Virus record (IMG/VR): IMGVR_UViG_3300008267_000025
Location: 1-64,000 of that record
Source: a virus
Reading direction: 5' to 3' (one strand)
DNA: 64,000 bases
Shown: positions 30,297 to 40,153 of the stretch, piece by piece
Numbering within the stretch: the stretch's first letter is position 1
Layout of the letters: each line of letters opens with the position of its first letter
Position numbers and translations under genes: made by a program
The notes under the pieces: generated by a model
What the model was told of the DNA's origin: nothing
Databases searched by the model: none
The model's input: only the letters and a program-made list of their open reading frames with translations

Positions 30297-31253
30297 ATGA
30301 ATAAAAATGAAAAATTAATTGATTTAATTAATCAATTCAATGAAGGTAACATTGAAGACTTAATGTTGTATTTTCAAGACGAAACTCTAATATCATCTTT
30401 TTTAAAAAAGAAGAGTGTTTTACCGTTAATAAAACCATTTAATGCGAATTTTGATACTGAATACTTAAACAAAATTCTTTATTTAAAGTTAAATACTGAC
30501 GAATCAGATGAAATTTTAAGTGAAATTTGTGAGAACTCTTTTCCTGATGTTATAGAAGAAAATAATGAATTTTATTATGTTGGGGATTATTCTGAAGATT
30601 TCGCAGATGATTTAAGTAGGTTATTTAATAGTAGTATAGAAAATAACCAATGTGAGGATATAGCTAATGTTGTTTTATCAAATGATTATCAATTACTTGG
30701 TATTGGTGGTGGTTATTATGATGTTTATGATAATATTATTAGTAAATTAAATTTAAAAAATAAGGAGATTTTAAAAAATATAATATTAAAACGACATAAT
30801 GGGACTAAATTAGAAGACGGAACCATTGTTAATGTTAACAACATAGATAACATTATTAAGGATAAAAAAAATATTTTAGAGATTTTTGAAATTGATAATG
30901 ATTTAGAAAATGAATTACATAATGTTTATAATAAGGCTTGTAACCGAGCTTTATATGATGAGTATTTTGGAATTGTTATAAATGAATTAAAAAAGTATTT
31001 TAATATAACCTATACATTGGAACGTAAAATCGTTAAAGTTAGAATACTAAATTTTAAAAAAATTATAAATGATTTTTTATTTGATACTCAACACTTTGGT
31101 GATATATATAACATCACTTATTATCAAAATTTTATTAAAATACTCAGGGTTTTAATGTCATCAGATGAAAGTGGATATCGTCAATTATCATTTGATGAAA
31201 TCGAGTCCCCTAACGAAAAATTAACTATTAAATATTTGAATGAATTTTTTTAA
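30297..31253 (+). CDS. Hypothetical protein, 318 aa
   Basis: N-terminus NKNEKLIDLINQFNEG is related to that of the GH24 protein at 39082 (EKLKKLINSLG). Asparagine-rich and acidic. TATTTAT at 30286-30292. Function unknown. Confidence 0.7.
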   Translation: MNKNEKLIDLINQFNEGNIEDLMLYFQDETLISSFLKKKSVLPLIKPFNANFDTEYLNKILYLKLNTDESDEILSEICENSFPDVIEENNEFYYVGDYSEDFADDLSRLFNSSIENNQCEDIANVVLSNDYQLLGIGGGYYDVYDNIISKLNLKNKEILKNIILKRHNGTKLEDGTIVNVNNIDNIIKDKKNILEIFEIDNDLENELHNVYNKACNRALYDEYFGIVINELKKYFNITYTLERKIVKVRILNFKKIINDFLFDTQHFGDIYNITYYQNFIKILRVLMSSDESGYRQLSFDEIESPNEKLTIKYLNEFF

Positions 31254-31261
31254 TGTTAAAT

Positions 31262-31288
31262 TAACCCTCCATTTAGGAGGGTTTTTTG
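31262..31288 (+). terminator. Intrinsic terminator
   Basis: ACCCTCC/GGAGGGT stem plus T6. Confidence 0.75.
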
Positions 31289-31322
31289 TTTAATCTAATA
31301 TTTATTAATAAAAATATATACG

Positions 31323-32171
31323 ATGAGATATGTGGTAAGTGAATCTGAAGTAACAGAAATGGGTATTAAAATAGATAAGTTAAAGGAATTACAGCCTAAG
31401 AATTATCTAGTTAAATCTTTAAAAGACAAAGAGAAGGTTCAAAAGACTAAAGAAAATATTGGATTATTAAATAATATTTATAACGATTTAAGGACATCGA
31501 TTTCTTCTTTATCATGGAATGATTTAATATTGACACCTGAAAAAGATGAAACTTTTTATGTTGGTTTCCCTAAACATATTCTTAAAAAAGTTACAGATTT
31601 TAATAAATTATCTCGTAAGATAGAAAAAGACGGTGGAGCACTTGAAGAAAAATATAGGTTATTAAATAACCATTATGATTATTTAATGAGTAATGGGTTG
31701 ATTAATTTGTATATTGAGAAAAAAAGAAATCGTACTCATTTTCCAGGTGGTTTACCATCTTATTTACTAGGGTTAAATTTAGGATATAAAATATATAGAA
31801 AATTAGTTGATTATTTAGGGTTTATTCAATCAAGTGAAACGGCTACCAATGAAGTACAAAACATATATCGTAACTTAATGGAACAATCTGATTTGAATTG
31901 TGTATTAACTAAGGATAGTGTTTTAATCATGAAAAAAGAGTTATCTAAAGATGAAAAAATAAAATACATTAGTGAGTTTATTTTTGAGAAATATTATTAT
32001 GACCGTAAAAGTAAACCATTTGTTATAGGTAAAAATTTGGTGTTTGATAAACAGTTAGAAAGAGAATTAAACCCGAATAAACTTATGTTATTACTAACTG
32101 AATTATTCACGTATTATAAATCAAATAAAAGAGAACCGTTCAAAGGTAGATTATTCACTTATAATTCTTAA
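31323..32171 (+). CDS. Hypothetical protein, 282 aa
   Basis: Starts MRYVVSESEVTEMG, a divergent form of the tag. Lysine-rich and helical, with TEKDETFYVGFPKHI and a FPGGLPSYLLGLNLGYKIYRKL segment. TATTTAT at 31299-31305. Function unknown. Confidence 0.7.
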   Translation: MRYVVSESEVTEMGIKIDKLKELQPKNYLVKSLKDKEKVQKTKENIGLLNNIYNDLRTSISSLSWNDLILTPEKDETFYVGFPKHILKKVTDFNKLSRKIEKDGGALEEKYRLLNNHYDYLMSNGLINLYIEKKRNRTHFPGGLPSYLLGLNLGYKIYRKLVDYLGFIQSSETATNEVQNIYRNLMEQSDLNCVLTKDSVLIMKKELSKDEKIKYISEFIFEKYYYDRKSKPFVIGKNLVFDKQLERELNPNKLMLLLTELFTYYKSNKREPFKGRLFTYNS

Positions 32172-32277
32172 TATAAAAATAATGTAAACCTGATTCATAT
32201 TGTTTTTTTTTTATTAAAATGAACTATTTATATAATAGTACATTTTAAATAAACATAAAAAAACAATTAAAAAATTT

Positions 32278-34680
32278 ATGCCTTTACAAGTAATAAATGG
32301 AGTTGGTAAAGCCGGTATTAGACCAACAACAACTTCATCAGTATCAACCGTTGATACGGATGCTCAAGCATTCTTAACCGCAGCTGTAATAACTGACACA
32401 ACTCAAGTCAATGCGGTAAACGAATTAGTTTTAGATTTAAAAGCAGCAGGTATTTGGACAAAAATGAAAGCTCTCTACCCAATGGTTGGTGGAACTGCGA
32501 CAACACATAAGTGGAACTTAAAAGACCCAAGAGATGTTGATGCTGCTTATCGTTTGGTATTTAATGGTGGTGGTACTCATGGACCTAATGGATATCAACC
32601 AAATGGTACCGATGCTTATGCGGATAGTAAATTAACACCTTCAAATATATTATCATTGAATAGTACCCATATTTCTTATTATTCCCTAACATCAGCGGCA
32701 ACAAGTGTTGATATGGGGTGTCAAATTGTAGGAGCTAGTTTATATATTTACTGTCGAGATGCTAATTCATATACATACACAAGAGTAAATACGTGGGGTT
32801 CTAATACCGATACTTTTGTTTATAATCCTGATGGTAAAGGTTTATATATTTCAAATAGGAATTCCTCAACAATTCAAAGTAGTATAAAAAACAATATAAT
32901 AACTAACTCAAACATAACCTCAGTAAGTAGACCAAATGTGCCTATATATATTGGTGCTATAAATAATCCTACAATATATTATGGTAATAAGGAATGTGCA
33001 TTCTCATCAATAGGTGATGGTTTAACAGACTTAGAATCAAATTTATTCTACCAAATCGTTGAAAAATATCAAGTTGCTTTAGGAAGAAATATAAACACAA
33101 CTAAATCATTCTATTTCAATAGAAATTATTCAAATGAAACCAATGCATTTATTTTCAATGGTTCTATCACCGGTACTACTCAAATATCAGCAGTTAATAC
33201 TTTAGTTAGTGATTTAAAGACAACAGGACTTTGGACAAAAATGAAAGCTGTTTATCCAATGGTTGGTGGAACTGCATTATCACATAAGTTCAACTTAGCT
33301 AATCCGGTGGATACTAATGAAGCATTTAGATTAACATTTTATGGAGGTGGTACACATAGTTCAACTGGGTATCAACCTAATGGGACTGATGCTTATGCTG
33401 ACACTAACTTAACACCATCAACATCATTATCATTGAATAGTACACATATTAGTTATTATTCAAGAACGAATGTTTCCAATAATGGTTACGAAATGGGGTG
33501 TGCTACATTAACAACTGAAGCTCAATATTTACTTTTGATTTGTCGGTATAGTAGTGGTATAATGTACTCAACTATTAATACACCACAATCAAGAGTAAGT
33601 CTCACAACCGGTTCTAATACCATTTCCACAGGTTTATTTATTGGTAATAGAACAGCGTCTAATGTCGTTAGTGGTTTTAGAGATACCACAAAAACAGTAA
33701 GTTCTTCGGCAGCATCAGGAACATTACCATCACATAAAGTTTTAATTGGTGGAACCTCTAATTATGGGACACCAGGTAACTTTTCAACAAAAGAATGTGC
33801 GTTTGCATCCATCGGTGACGGTTTAACTGATATGGAATCAAACTTATTTTACCAAATTGTTGAGAAATTCCAAAATGCTTTAGGAAGAAATATAAATACA
33901 ACACAACCATTCTATTATAGTAGTGGATATACTAACGAAACGAATGCGTTCATTAATAATGGAGGAATTACAGATGCTACTCAAATATCAGCTGTTAATA
34001 CTTTAGTTACTACATTGAAAACTGCCGGTGTTTGGTCAAAAATGAAAGCTGTTTATCCAATGGTTGGTGGAACTGTATTATCACATAAATTTAACTTGGT
34101 TAATCCGGTTGATACTGATGCTGCTTATCGTTTGGTGTTTAATGGTGGTTGGGTTCATAGTGCAACCGGTGCTTTACCTAATGGTAGTAATGCTTATGCC
34201 GATACTAAATTAATACCTCTAAATAATATAGCAATAGGTTCAATACACTCTAGTTACTATTCAAGAACTAATGTTGAAAGAACTTCAATTGAAATCGGTA
34301 CATGGCAGGGTGCCGGGTATCATTACACAAATTTACAATTGAGAAATATTGGTAACATATCATTAGCTACTATACAACAGACTACCGGTACCTACCCTTA
34401 CTTTACGGACACCAATTCACTAGGATTGTATATAGGCTCACGTATATCAAGTTCAATTAATATCTATAAAAATGGTTCTTTAAGGTCAACAACTACTTGG
34501 GGTGCAACTGGAAACTCTGACATTAGTTTTTATATAGGTAATACACACGGTAATACACAATATTATTCGAATAGAGAATGTGCCTTTGCATCCATCGGTG
34601 ATGGTTTAACTGACGCTGAGGTATTAGCATATTATAATGCGGTACAGGCGTTCCAAACAACCTTAAATCGTCAAGTGTAA
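32278..34680 (+). CDS. Virion fibre/appendage-like protein with three ~260-aa repeats
   Basis: 800 aa. Three homologous blocks begin at residues about 28, 289 and 556, each with TQxSAVNTLV, WxKMKAxYPMVGGT, a YxPNGTDAYADTxLxP segment and a closing ECAFxSIGDGLTD. The type is a beta-sandwich, LamG/concanavalin-like phage appendage protein that may bind sugars or form fibres. GC content is higher than in most neighbours. No signal peptide and no tag. A terminator follows. Confidence 0.75.
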   Translation: MPLQVINGVGKAGIRPTTTSSVSTVDTDAQAFLTAAVITDTTQVNAVNELVLDLKAAGIWTKMKALYPMVGGTATTHKWNLKDPRDVDAAYRLVFNGGGTHGPNGYQPNGTDAYADSKLTPSNILSLNSTHISYYSLTSAATSVDMGCQIVGASLYIYCRDANSYTYTRVNTWGSNTDTFVYNPDGKGLYISNRNSSTIQSSIKNNIITNSNITSVSRPNVPIYIGAINNPTIYYGNKECAFSSIGDGLTDLESNLFYQIVEKYQVALGRNINTTKSFYFNRNYSNETNAFIFNGSITGTTQISAVNTLVSDLKTTGLWTKMKAVYPMVGGTALSHKFNLANPVDTNEAFRLTFYGGGTHSSTGYQPNGTDAYADTNLTPSTSLSLNSTHISYYSRTNVSNNGYEMGCATLTTEAQYLLLICRYSSGIMYSTINTPQSRVSLTTGSNTISTGLFIGNRTASNVVSGFRDTTKTVSSSAASGTLPSHKVLIGGTSNYGTPGNFSTKECAFASIGDGLTDMESNLFYQIVEKFQNALGRNINTTQPFYYSSGYTNETNAFINNGGITDATQISAVNTLVTTLKTAGVWSKMKAVYPMVGGTVLSHKFNLVNPVDTDAAYRLVFNGGWVHSATGALPNGSNAYADTKLIPLNNIAIGSIHSSYYSRTNVERTSIEIGTWQGAGYHYTNLQLRNIGNISLATIQQTTGTYPYFTDTNSLGLYIGSRISSSINIYKNGSLRSTTTWGATGNSDISFYIGNTHGNTQYYSNRECAFASIGDGLTDAEVLAYYNAVQAFQTTLNRQV

Positions 34681-34701
34681 TTAAACTACATAAAACTAAA
34701 G

Positions 34702-34729
34702 AAACCCCATCTATGTGGGGTTTTTTTAT
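34702..34729 (+). terminator. Intrinsic terminator
   Basis: AAACCCCAT/ATGTGGGGTTT stem plus T7, after the 800-aa gene. Confidence 0.8.
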
Positions 34730-34751
34730 TTAAATGATATAATTATATATT

Positions 34752-34883
34752 ATGAAATTAATAGATATTTTAAATGAAGGGAAACAATTAACATTTGAAG
34801 AGTTTTCTGAGAAGAGGTATAATGGTGCTAATAAGAAAACGGGTTGGAGTGTTGATAGTCCCCGTACTGTATCTATCGTTTAA
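34752..34883 (+). CDS. Small tagged protein, 43 aa
   Basis: MKLIDILNEGKQLTFEEFSE is a textbook capsid-targeting-like start (I-L-N-E). The short body is basic, so it may be a minimal internal head protein or a 3'-truncated gene. ATG has an AT-rich leader. Confidence 0.5.
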   Translation: MKLIDILNEGKQLTFEEFSEKRYNGANKKTGWSVDSPRTVSIV

Positions 34884-34977
34884 TGGGGGGATACTTAATA
34901 ACCCATTTTAAGTATCACATATAATAAATATAATCCAAAACATAGTTATGGTGTTAAATAATTGTTAAGAAAACAAT

Positions 34978-35262
34978 ATGAATGATAAGGTAAATAAAAT
35001 ACATAAGGTTATTGATAGGATAGTATTATCTAAGTATGATGTTTTGGATAGTGTTAATATAACTCAATTTCATGAAAATAATGATGTTTATGATATTAGA
35101 TTTACTTGTAATGGTGAAATTGATTGTAAGGTTCAGAATAAGGTTGAAGAGGATGTGTTAATGTTATTTATTTCGATGGGTTATAGTAAGACAGATAATG
35201 ATATAACCGTTCTTTTTACGAATGACGGTATTAAGTGGTATAAATGTTATGAAGTTAATTAG
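34978..35262 (+). CDS. Hypothetical protein, 94 aa
   Basis: Small alpha/beta protein (IDRIVLSKYDVLDSVNITQ, DVLMLFISMGYSK). Overlaps the start of the nuclease gene by 14 nt, so likely co-translated. No family recognised. Confidence 0.6.
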   Translation: MNDKVNKIHKVIDRIVLSKYDVLDSVNITQFHENNDVYDIRFTCNGEIDCKVQNKVEEDVLMLFISMGYSKTDNDITVLFTNDGIKWYKCYEVN

Positions 35263-35827
35263 AATTTTATTATTAATAATTCCGGGTTTTCTTTATTCAC
35301 AAAACGATACTATTATCACTAAGAAAAATTACCGTGTAAAATATTCTCAGAAATATAAGCAACCTATTTGGATTGAGTATGGTGTTAAAACTAAAGAATG
35401 TAATACGACTAGAAAGGGGATGACTTTTTACCCTGAGAAAGGAGTTATTACAAGTAACGATATTGATTACGATAATAATATCTATGATAAGGGGCATATG
35501 GTTCCGGCTGCGGATTTTTGTCATGATAAATTTTTAATGCATCTGACATTTTCATATTTAAATTGTGCTTTACAACATTATCATTTAAATCGAGGTGTTT
35601 GGAAAGAACTTGAGGAGTTGGAAAGGGAATACGGAAAAAAGGATTCATTGATTATTAAAATAGATATATTATTCAATAATAAAACAAATAAAAGTAAAGG
35701 TAATTCACTAATCCCATCAGGTTTTAGAAAAACAATTATTTTTTATTCAACTAAGAAAAAATTGGTATATGAATTCCCTAATATTGAACCTAATAAACCA
35801 TTATTAGGATATTTATTAAAAAAATAG
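35249..35827 (+). CDS. Secreted DNA/RNA non-specific endonuclease (NUC1/EndA type)
   Basis: 192 aa from ATG 35249 (MKLIRILLLIIPGFLYSQ signal peptide). YDKGHMVPAADF (H83) is the DRGH-type catalytic motif with R to K, and FSYLNCALQHYHLNRGVWKELE supplies the metal-binding Asn (N-x3-Q...N-x-G-x-W). The family cuts DNA and RNA with a Mg ion. Exported to the periplasm or outside, it could degrade incoming or released DNA. Confidence 0.82.
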   Translation: MKLIRILLLIIPGFLYSQNDTIITKKNYRVKYSQKYKQPIWIEYGVKTKECNTTRKGMTFYPEKGVITSNDIDYDNNIYDKGHMVPAADFCHDKFLMHLTFSYLNCALQHYHLNRGVWKELEELEREYGKKDSLIIKIDILFNNKTNKSKGNSLIPSGFRKTIIFYSTKKKLVYEFPNIEPNKPLLGYLLKK

Positions 35828-35837
35828 AAACTTAATT

Positions 35838-37121
35838 ATGAAAATTATTTTAACCGAAAAACAATGTGAGTCATTAATACATTTACTTAAAGAACAATCG
35901 TCTGATGGTGTTTTTATTAATACAACGTATGATAAATCATTTGATTATAAATTAGATAATGGTAAATATTATTTTAAAGGTAAAGGGTTAAAATCAAAAC
36001 AATTTCCAGATTGGACTGAGGCGACAGGCAAGGCTTTGGATAGTATTAAAACTAAGGTAAAGTTTATTGATAAAAAAAATTATATATCTCCGGTTAATGA
36101 TTATAGAAAATCAACAACTAATACTAATAAGGTTACTAATACTAATATTAATAATATATCATCAATTAGTACTAATTGTCAGAAAATTAGTCCTAATAGT
36201 AAAGATATTGTTGATTTAAATGAAATTATTCGTTATTGGGGTGAAAAATATCCTAATTATAATGTGTACGATTTAATTAATGGTATTAAAGATAAGTTAG
36301 CTAATATGTATAAAACTAAAGATATACCGACAGAAATTTCTTGTGAAATTGCGTTAATACAAATTAGACCAACATATAAAGATAAAAATGCAATTATCGT
36401 CGATACATTTAATAAACTAATCTATATATTCTCACCTAATGGTAAATTTATTGGGAAAAGTGATATTATTTCAGGTAAAAATGAACAATCCGTTGACCCA
36501 AAAGTGATAGCTAACGCATTATTAACTTGGGAACAAAAAGCTAATGAATTAGGATTTAAATGGGTTGATGGTAAAGGTTATGTTAATTTAAAAAAACCTA
36601 ATGAAAAATATGATGAAAAAAAAATATTTGATTATATAGATAAAAAGGGGACACGTTTTTTACCTAAAGGGGTGTATAGTACATCAAATAAAGTTGACAG
36701 TGCTTCTGAGTATGCGGGAGGTAAAGATAATTTATTACGTTTATTTAAAGGTAATACAGAAGTTACACAAGCAATTCACGGTTACTATGTTGAGCAACCT
36801 AGAACTGAAGCGTTAAAAAAAGCAAGACAAGTGTTATCTAATCCTAATGACCCTAAAGTAAGTAATGAATTTTTAAAGATGGTTCAAGGAGGTGATGTTA
36901 CATTAAATCAATCATATGGTTGTATTAATTTACCTAAAGAATTTTTACCTATGTTAAAAAAATATATGGTTAATTCATATGTTTTTAATATAGGTGAAGA
37001 CAGAAAAAATTATTTAGTTCAAGCAGATAAGGTTGAGAATTATTTTGATAAAATGATGAATACTGAGGGATGTCCATCACCAAAATATTTAGGGATGGAA
37101 CCATTAACAGGTATTGCTTAA
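35838..37121 (+). CDS. L,D-transpeptidase-like (YkuD) enzyme with capsid-targeting-like tag
   Basis: 427 aa. Tag MKIILTEKQCESLIHLLKEQ; then a domain shared with 26447 (YDKSFDYKL, FKGKG, PDWTEA); then an Asn/Thr-rich linker (about 75-115). The catalytic domain (about 175-405) has IVDTFNKLIYIFSP, AIHG (H314) and QSYGCIN (S359, C362), the HG...SxGCxN signature of YkuD. It probably acts on peptidoglycan cross-links. Ten nt after the nuclease gene. Confidence 0.8.
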   Translation: MKIILTEKQCESLIHLLKEQSSDGVFINTTYDKSFDYKLDNGKYYFKGKGLKSKQFPDWTEATGKALDSIKTKVKFIDKKNYISPVNDYRKSTTNTNKVTNTNINNISSISTNCQKISPNSKDIVDLNEIIRYWGEKYPNYNVYDLINGIKDKLANMYKTKDIPTEISCEIALIQIRPTYKDKNAIIVDTFNKLIYIFSPNGKFIGKSDIISGKNEQSVDPKVIANALLTWEQKANELGFKWVDGKGYVNLKKPNEKYDEKKIFDYIDKKGTRFLPKGVYSTSNKVDSASEYAGGKDNLLRLFKGNTEVTQAIHGYYVEQPRTEALKKARQVLSNPNDPKVSNEFLKMVQGGDVTLNQSYGCINLPKEFLPMLKKYMVNSYVFNIGEDRKNYLVQADKVENYFDKMMNTEGCPSPKYLGMEPLTGIA

Positions 37122-37157
37122 TTTGGATAATTCAAATAGTTTTATTAATTTTGGATT

Positions 37158-37805
37158 ATGAAAAAATTAGTAACTATAACCTCGGTATTTGTTTTATTAA
37201 CATCGTTTATAACAGTTGGTTTTTTAAATAAAAAACCTACTAAAAAAATAACTCCGTATAAACACATAATTAAACAAAAGATTAGTAAACCTAAGAATGT
37301 TATTTATATACAAACATTAGGTGATTTTGACTCAAAATATATTATTGAGGTACAAAAGACTCTTGAGAAATTTTATGATGTTAAAACAGTTTTAAAACCC
37401 AAAATTAATTTAAGTGATGATATTTTAGCCGGTAGTAAAACCAGATATGACGCTGATAAAATTTTAAATAAATTTGATTCTAAAGAAAATCTATTGTTGT
37501 TAATTGAAAAAGATATTGCTTGTAAAGATGGTAAAAAACCTGAATGGGGTATATTTGGTTTAGGTTTTTGTCCTGGTAAGACTTGTGTTATTTCAACATT
37601 TCGATTAAAAAACAAAGTATCTGAGAGTAAAATAATCGAGCGTTTAGTAAAAGTATGTGTCCATGAAATTGGTCATAATTTAGGATTAGACCATTGTCAG
37701 ACTAATTTAAATTGTATGATGAGTGCCGCTAACGGAACTATTAAAACCATAGATAAAAATAAAATATGGTTTTGTAAAAATTGTATGAAAAAAATTAAAA
37801 AATAA
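37158..37805 (+). CDS. Archaemetzincin-like zinc metalloprotease
   Basis: 215 aa. An N-terminal hydrophobic segment (residues 3-23) acts as signal or anchor. HEIGHNLGLDHC starts at residue 169 and is followed by CMM and, 17 residues later, CKNC, matching the archaemetzincin pattern HExxHxxGxxHC...CxM...CxxC. Length fits the family. Unusual cargo for a phage. Confidence 0.82.
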   Translation: MKKLVTITSVFVLLTSFITVGFLNKKPTKKITPYKHIIKQKISKPKNVIYIQTLGDFDSKYIIEVQKTLEKFYDVKTVLKPKINLSDDILAGSKTRYDADKILNKFDSKENLLLLIEKDIACKDGKKPEWGIFGLGFCPGKTCVISTFRLKNKVSESKIIERLVKVCVHEIGHNLGLDHCQTNLNCMMSAANGTIKTIDKNKIWFCKNCMKKIKK

Positions 37806-37869
37806 TATGAGTAAAATCTCGTGATATAAGAAGGACTTTAGATTTCGAATAAATTTATTATATTTTTTT

Positions 37870-38055
37870 ATGACAGAATTACAAAAAGCACAAATTTACG
37901 GGCAATTGTTAAATGAACATACTCGTATAGGAAATAAGATTTCCGAAATTAAAGGTCAAAATATTGACTTAACTCCCGAACATCGTAAACAAATATCAGA
38001 ATTAGAAAATATTCAAATTCAGATTATGTTAAGGATAAAAAAATTAATGAGTTAA
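37870..38055 (+). CDS. Small helical protein, 61 aa
   Basis: Predicted coiled coil over most of its length (LLNEHTRIGNKISEIKGQNI, ISELENIQIQIMLRIKK). No family recognised. It stands alone with a 60-nt upstream gap. Confidence 0.6.
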   Translation: MTELQKAQIYGQLLNEHTRIGNKISEIKGQNIDLTPEHRKQISELENIQIQIMLRIKKLMS

Positions 38056-38091
38056 TTCTCATTAATTTTTTTTTTGTGGATATTTATTTTT

Positions 38092-38628
38092 ATGGAAAAT
38101 AATTTTAACCAAGAATTAAATAAAATAAATTATCTTTTTAACTATTCTAGAGGACTTGTTATTAGTGAACAAGTAACTACGTCAGGTAACACATCAGGCG
38201 GAACTACTTCAACCGGTAGTACCGTTACGGATAAAGAAGTTACACGTTTATGTTCCGATTATAAATCAACTGATTTAGGGTTAACCAAATCAATAACCGT
38301 TAATGGTTATGATATATATAACGATAAAAATGGTAAACCATTTTGTAAGAAAAAAATAGAACCGATTACCGAAGAGTCTGATATTGAACCTGTTAATCAG
38401 GGATTTAAAGTAGAACCTAACGTCAGATTTCAACCCAGAGAGAAAGAAATACAAGGGATATTTGGTAAATATGATGAAATAATACCTAATGATATTTTAC
38501 GTTATATGAGGAAGAATCCTCAGTTAGTTATGAATAGATTAGCTAAAATCTATGGTGAAAAATTTTTAGATTACGCTGAAAAAGCATATGTTAAAGTAAA
38601 TTGGAAAGATGAAAATAATATTGACTGA
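38092..38628 (+). CDS. Packaged-type protein with low-complexity linker, 178 aa
   Basis: Start ATG 38092 (MENNFNQELNKINYLFNYSR), 4 nt after TATTTATTTT, giving the long tag ending V-I-S-E-Q. A Thr/Ser/Gly linker (TTSGNTSGGTTSTGSTVT) separates it from an acidic domain (PREKEIQGIFGKYDEIIPND). The 3' end overlaps the next ORF by 20 nt. Confidence 0.7.
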   Translation: MENNFNQELNKINYLFNYSRGLVISEQVTTSGNTSGGTTSTGSTVTDKEVTRLCSDYKSTDLGLTKSITVNGYDIYNDKNGKPFCKKKIEPITEESDIEPVNQGFKVEPNVRFQPREKEIQGIFGKYDEIIPNDILRYMRKNPQLVMNRLAKIYGEKFLDYAEKAYVKVNWKDENNID

Positions 38629-39085
38629 AACACAATATAATCGTTTACGTCAAACGATTGATGACTTATATGATAAGTTGAATCGTGGTGAAAAATTAAC
38701 ACCATATGATGAAATTAAATTTAAACGATTTTCAAAACATATTGAGAGAGGTGGTGATGAATCAGATTTTACTAATGATGAAATGGATTCAAACCCAAAT
38801 GAAGGGATGGTGTTCAATTATGAATTAAATGGTAAAACATTTAAATTCGTATTTTCAGAAATAATAACAAATGAAAATGATATTGAACTTTCAGGTGAAA
38901 TATTATATGATGGCGATAAATACCATGGTGTTATTGTAGTTGATAAATCAGGTTATTTAACAGATTTTGATTTTTATAATATCGATAATGTTGATAGTAA
39001 ATTACAAGACATTTTAAAAAATGATAAAACTTATTATGAAATTGAGAATTTCATAATTGAAGAAATTGTACCTAAACTATTATGA
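38609..39085 (+). CDS. Hypothetical packaged-type protein, 158 aa
   Basis: N-terminus MKIILTETQYNRLRQTIDD belongs to the tag family but lacks a clear L-x-E-Q end. Acidic, with a beta-rich middle. Overlaps both neighbours (20 nt upstream, 4 nt ATGA downstream). Confidence 0.65.
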   Translation: MKIILTETQYNRLRQTIDDLYDKLNRGEKLTPYDEIKFKRFSKHIERGGDESDFTNDEMDSNPNEGMVFNYELNGKTFKFVFSEIITNENDIELSGEILYDGDKYHGVIVVDKSGYLTDFDFYNIDNVDSKLQDILKNDKTYYEIENFIIEEIVPKLL

Positions 39086-40125
39086 ATACATCTGAAAAAT
39101 TAAAAAAATTAATAAATTCTTTAGGAATTCTAAATACAATACAACAATTTGGGGGATTTGATGAAGCCATTAAAATATTTTCTCGTTTTCCTGAATTAAA
39201 ACCATTGATTGATGAGAAATTAGGTGGTAAATCGTATTTTAATATAATACCTGACAGTACGGGTGTTATTCGGTCATTTTTTAATTTTATAATACGTGAT
39301 ATCGATATTGATTATGAGGATTTCATTACATTAAACGTTGATTTTTTAATTGACTTCAACAATTTATCAGAAGATGAAATTCAATTGTTGAAAGATTGGG
39401 TATATACACTTTGTTTAGACCTTGATTTTTATTATATAAAAACTAATGATAAACATTTTGAAGAAGGTCATGTTTCATTATATCCATATAGTTTTAATGG
39501 CGTTAAGTATAAACAAAATAGACTTAAAACTTACGATAATGATGAAAAAATATATAATATATTAACTAAGACAGGATTTTTTAATAAAAATATTAACGAA
39601 TCGATTCAATTTTTAAAAGAAAGTTCCATTTATAAAAAAGGTTATAGTCTTTCTCCAAGTTCTTGGTTGAAATCGTTTATAAAAACTGAGGAAGGCGATT
39701 CAGTTAATAAAGGTCAACCGATGTTAAATGCGTATGAAATTGCCGGTGATTTAACTATTGGATATGGTCACACAACAGGTGATGTTTTACCAACTGTCAC
39801 GTCAGGTATGAAAATAACTAAAAATCAAGCTGAAACAATATTAAATAATGATTTAAGTTATTCTGCGAATTGTGTTAGACGTATTTTTAAAGAATGGGAA
39901 GATAATGGAATTAATGTACCAATAACTCAAAATATGTTTGATGTGTTAGTATCATTAACATTTAATGCTGGATGTGGGTCGGTTAGAACTTCCGCCTTTA
40001 TTAAATCATTAAAACGAAAAAAATATAAAACAGCAGCTGAACAAATTAAAACATTTAATGTTAAATCAGGTTATAAAGGTCTAATTAATAGAAGACAACA
40101 AGAATCTGAAAAATTTATCTCTTAA
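39082..40125 (+). CDS. Two-domain protein with C-terminal GH24 (T4-type) lysozyme
   Basis: 347 aa. The N-terminal 180 residues are unrelated to known domains. The C-terminal domain has KTEEG (E203/E204), GDLTIGYGHT (D223, T226), ITKNQAETILNNDL, FNAGCGS and RRQQE, the GH24 catalytic and structural pattern, which cleaves the glycan chain. The long N-terminal part suggests virion attachment or a cargo form rather than a plain endolysin. ATGA overlap upstream. Confidence 0.83.
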   Translation: MNTSEKLKKLINSLGILNTIQQFGGFDEAIKIFSRFPELKPLIDEKLGGKSYFNIIPDSTGVIRSFFNFIIRDIDIDYEDFITLNVDFLIDFNNLSEDEIQLLKDWVYTLCLDLDFYYIKTNDKHFEEGHVSLYPYSFNGVKYKQNRLKTYDNDEKIYNILTKTGFFNKNINESIQFLKESSIYKKGYSLSPSSWLKSFIKTEEGDSVNKGQPMLNAYEIAGDLTIGYGHTTGDVLPTVTSGMKITKNQAETILNNDLSYSANCVRRIFKEWEDNGINVPITQNMFDVLVSLTFNAGCGSVRTSAFIKSLKRKKYKTAAEQIKTFNVKSGYKGLINRRQQESEKFIS

Positions 40126-40153
40126 TTTAATAAAAAATGTTTAAATTTGTATT

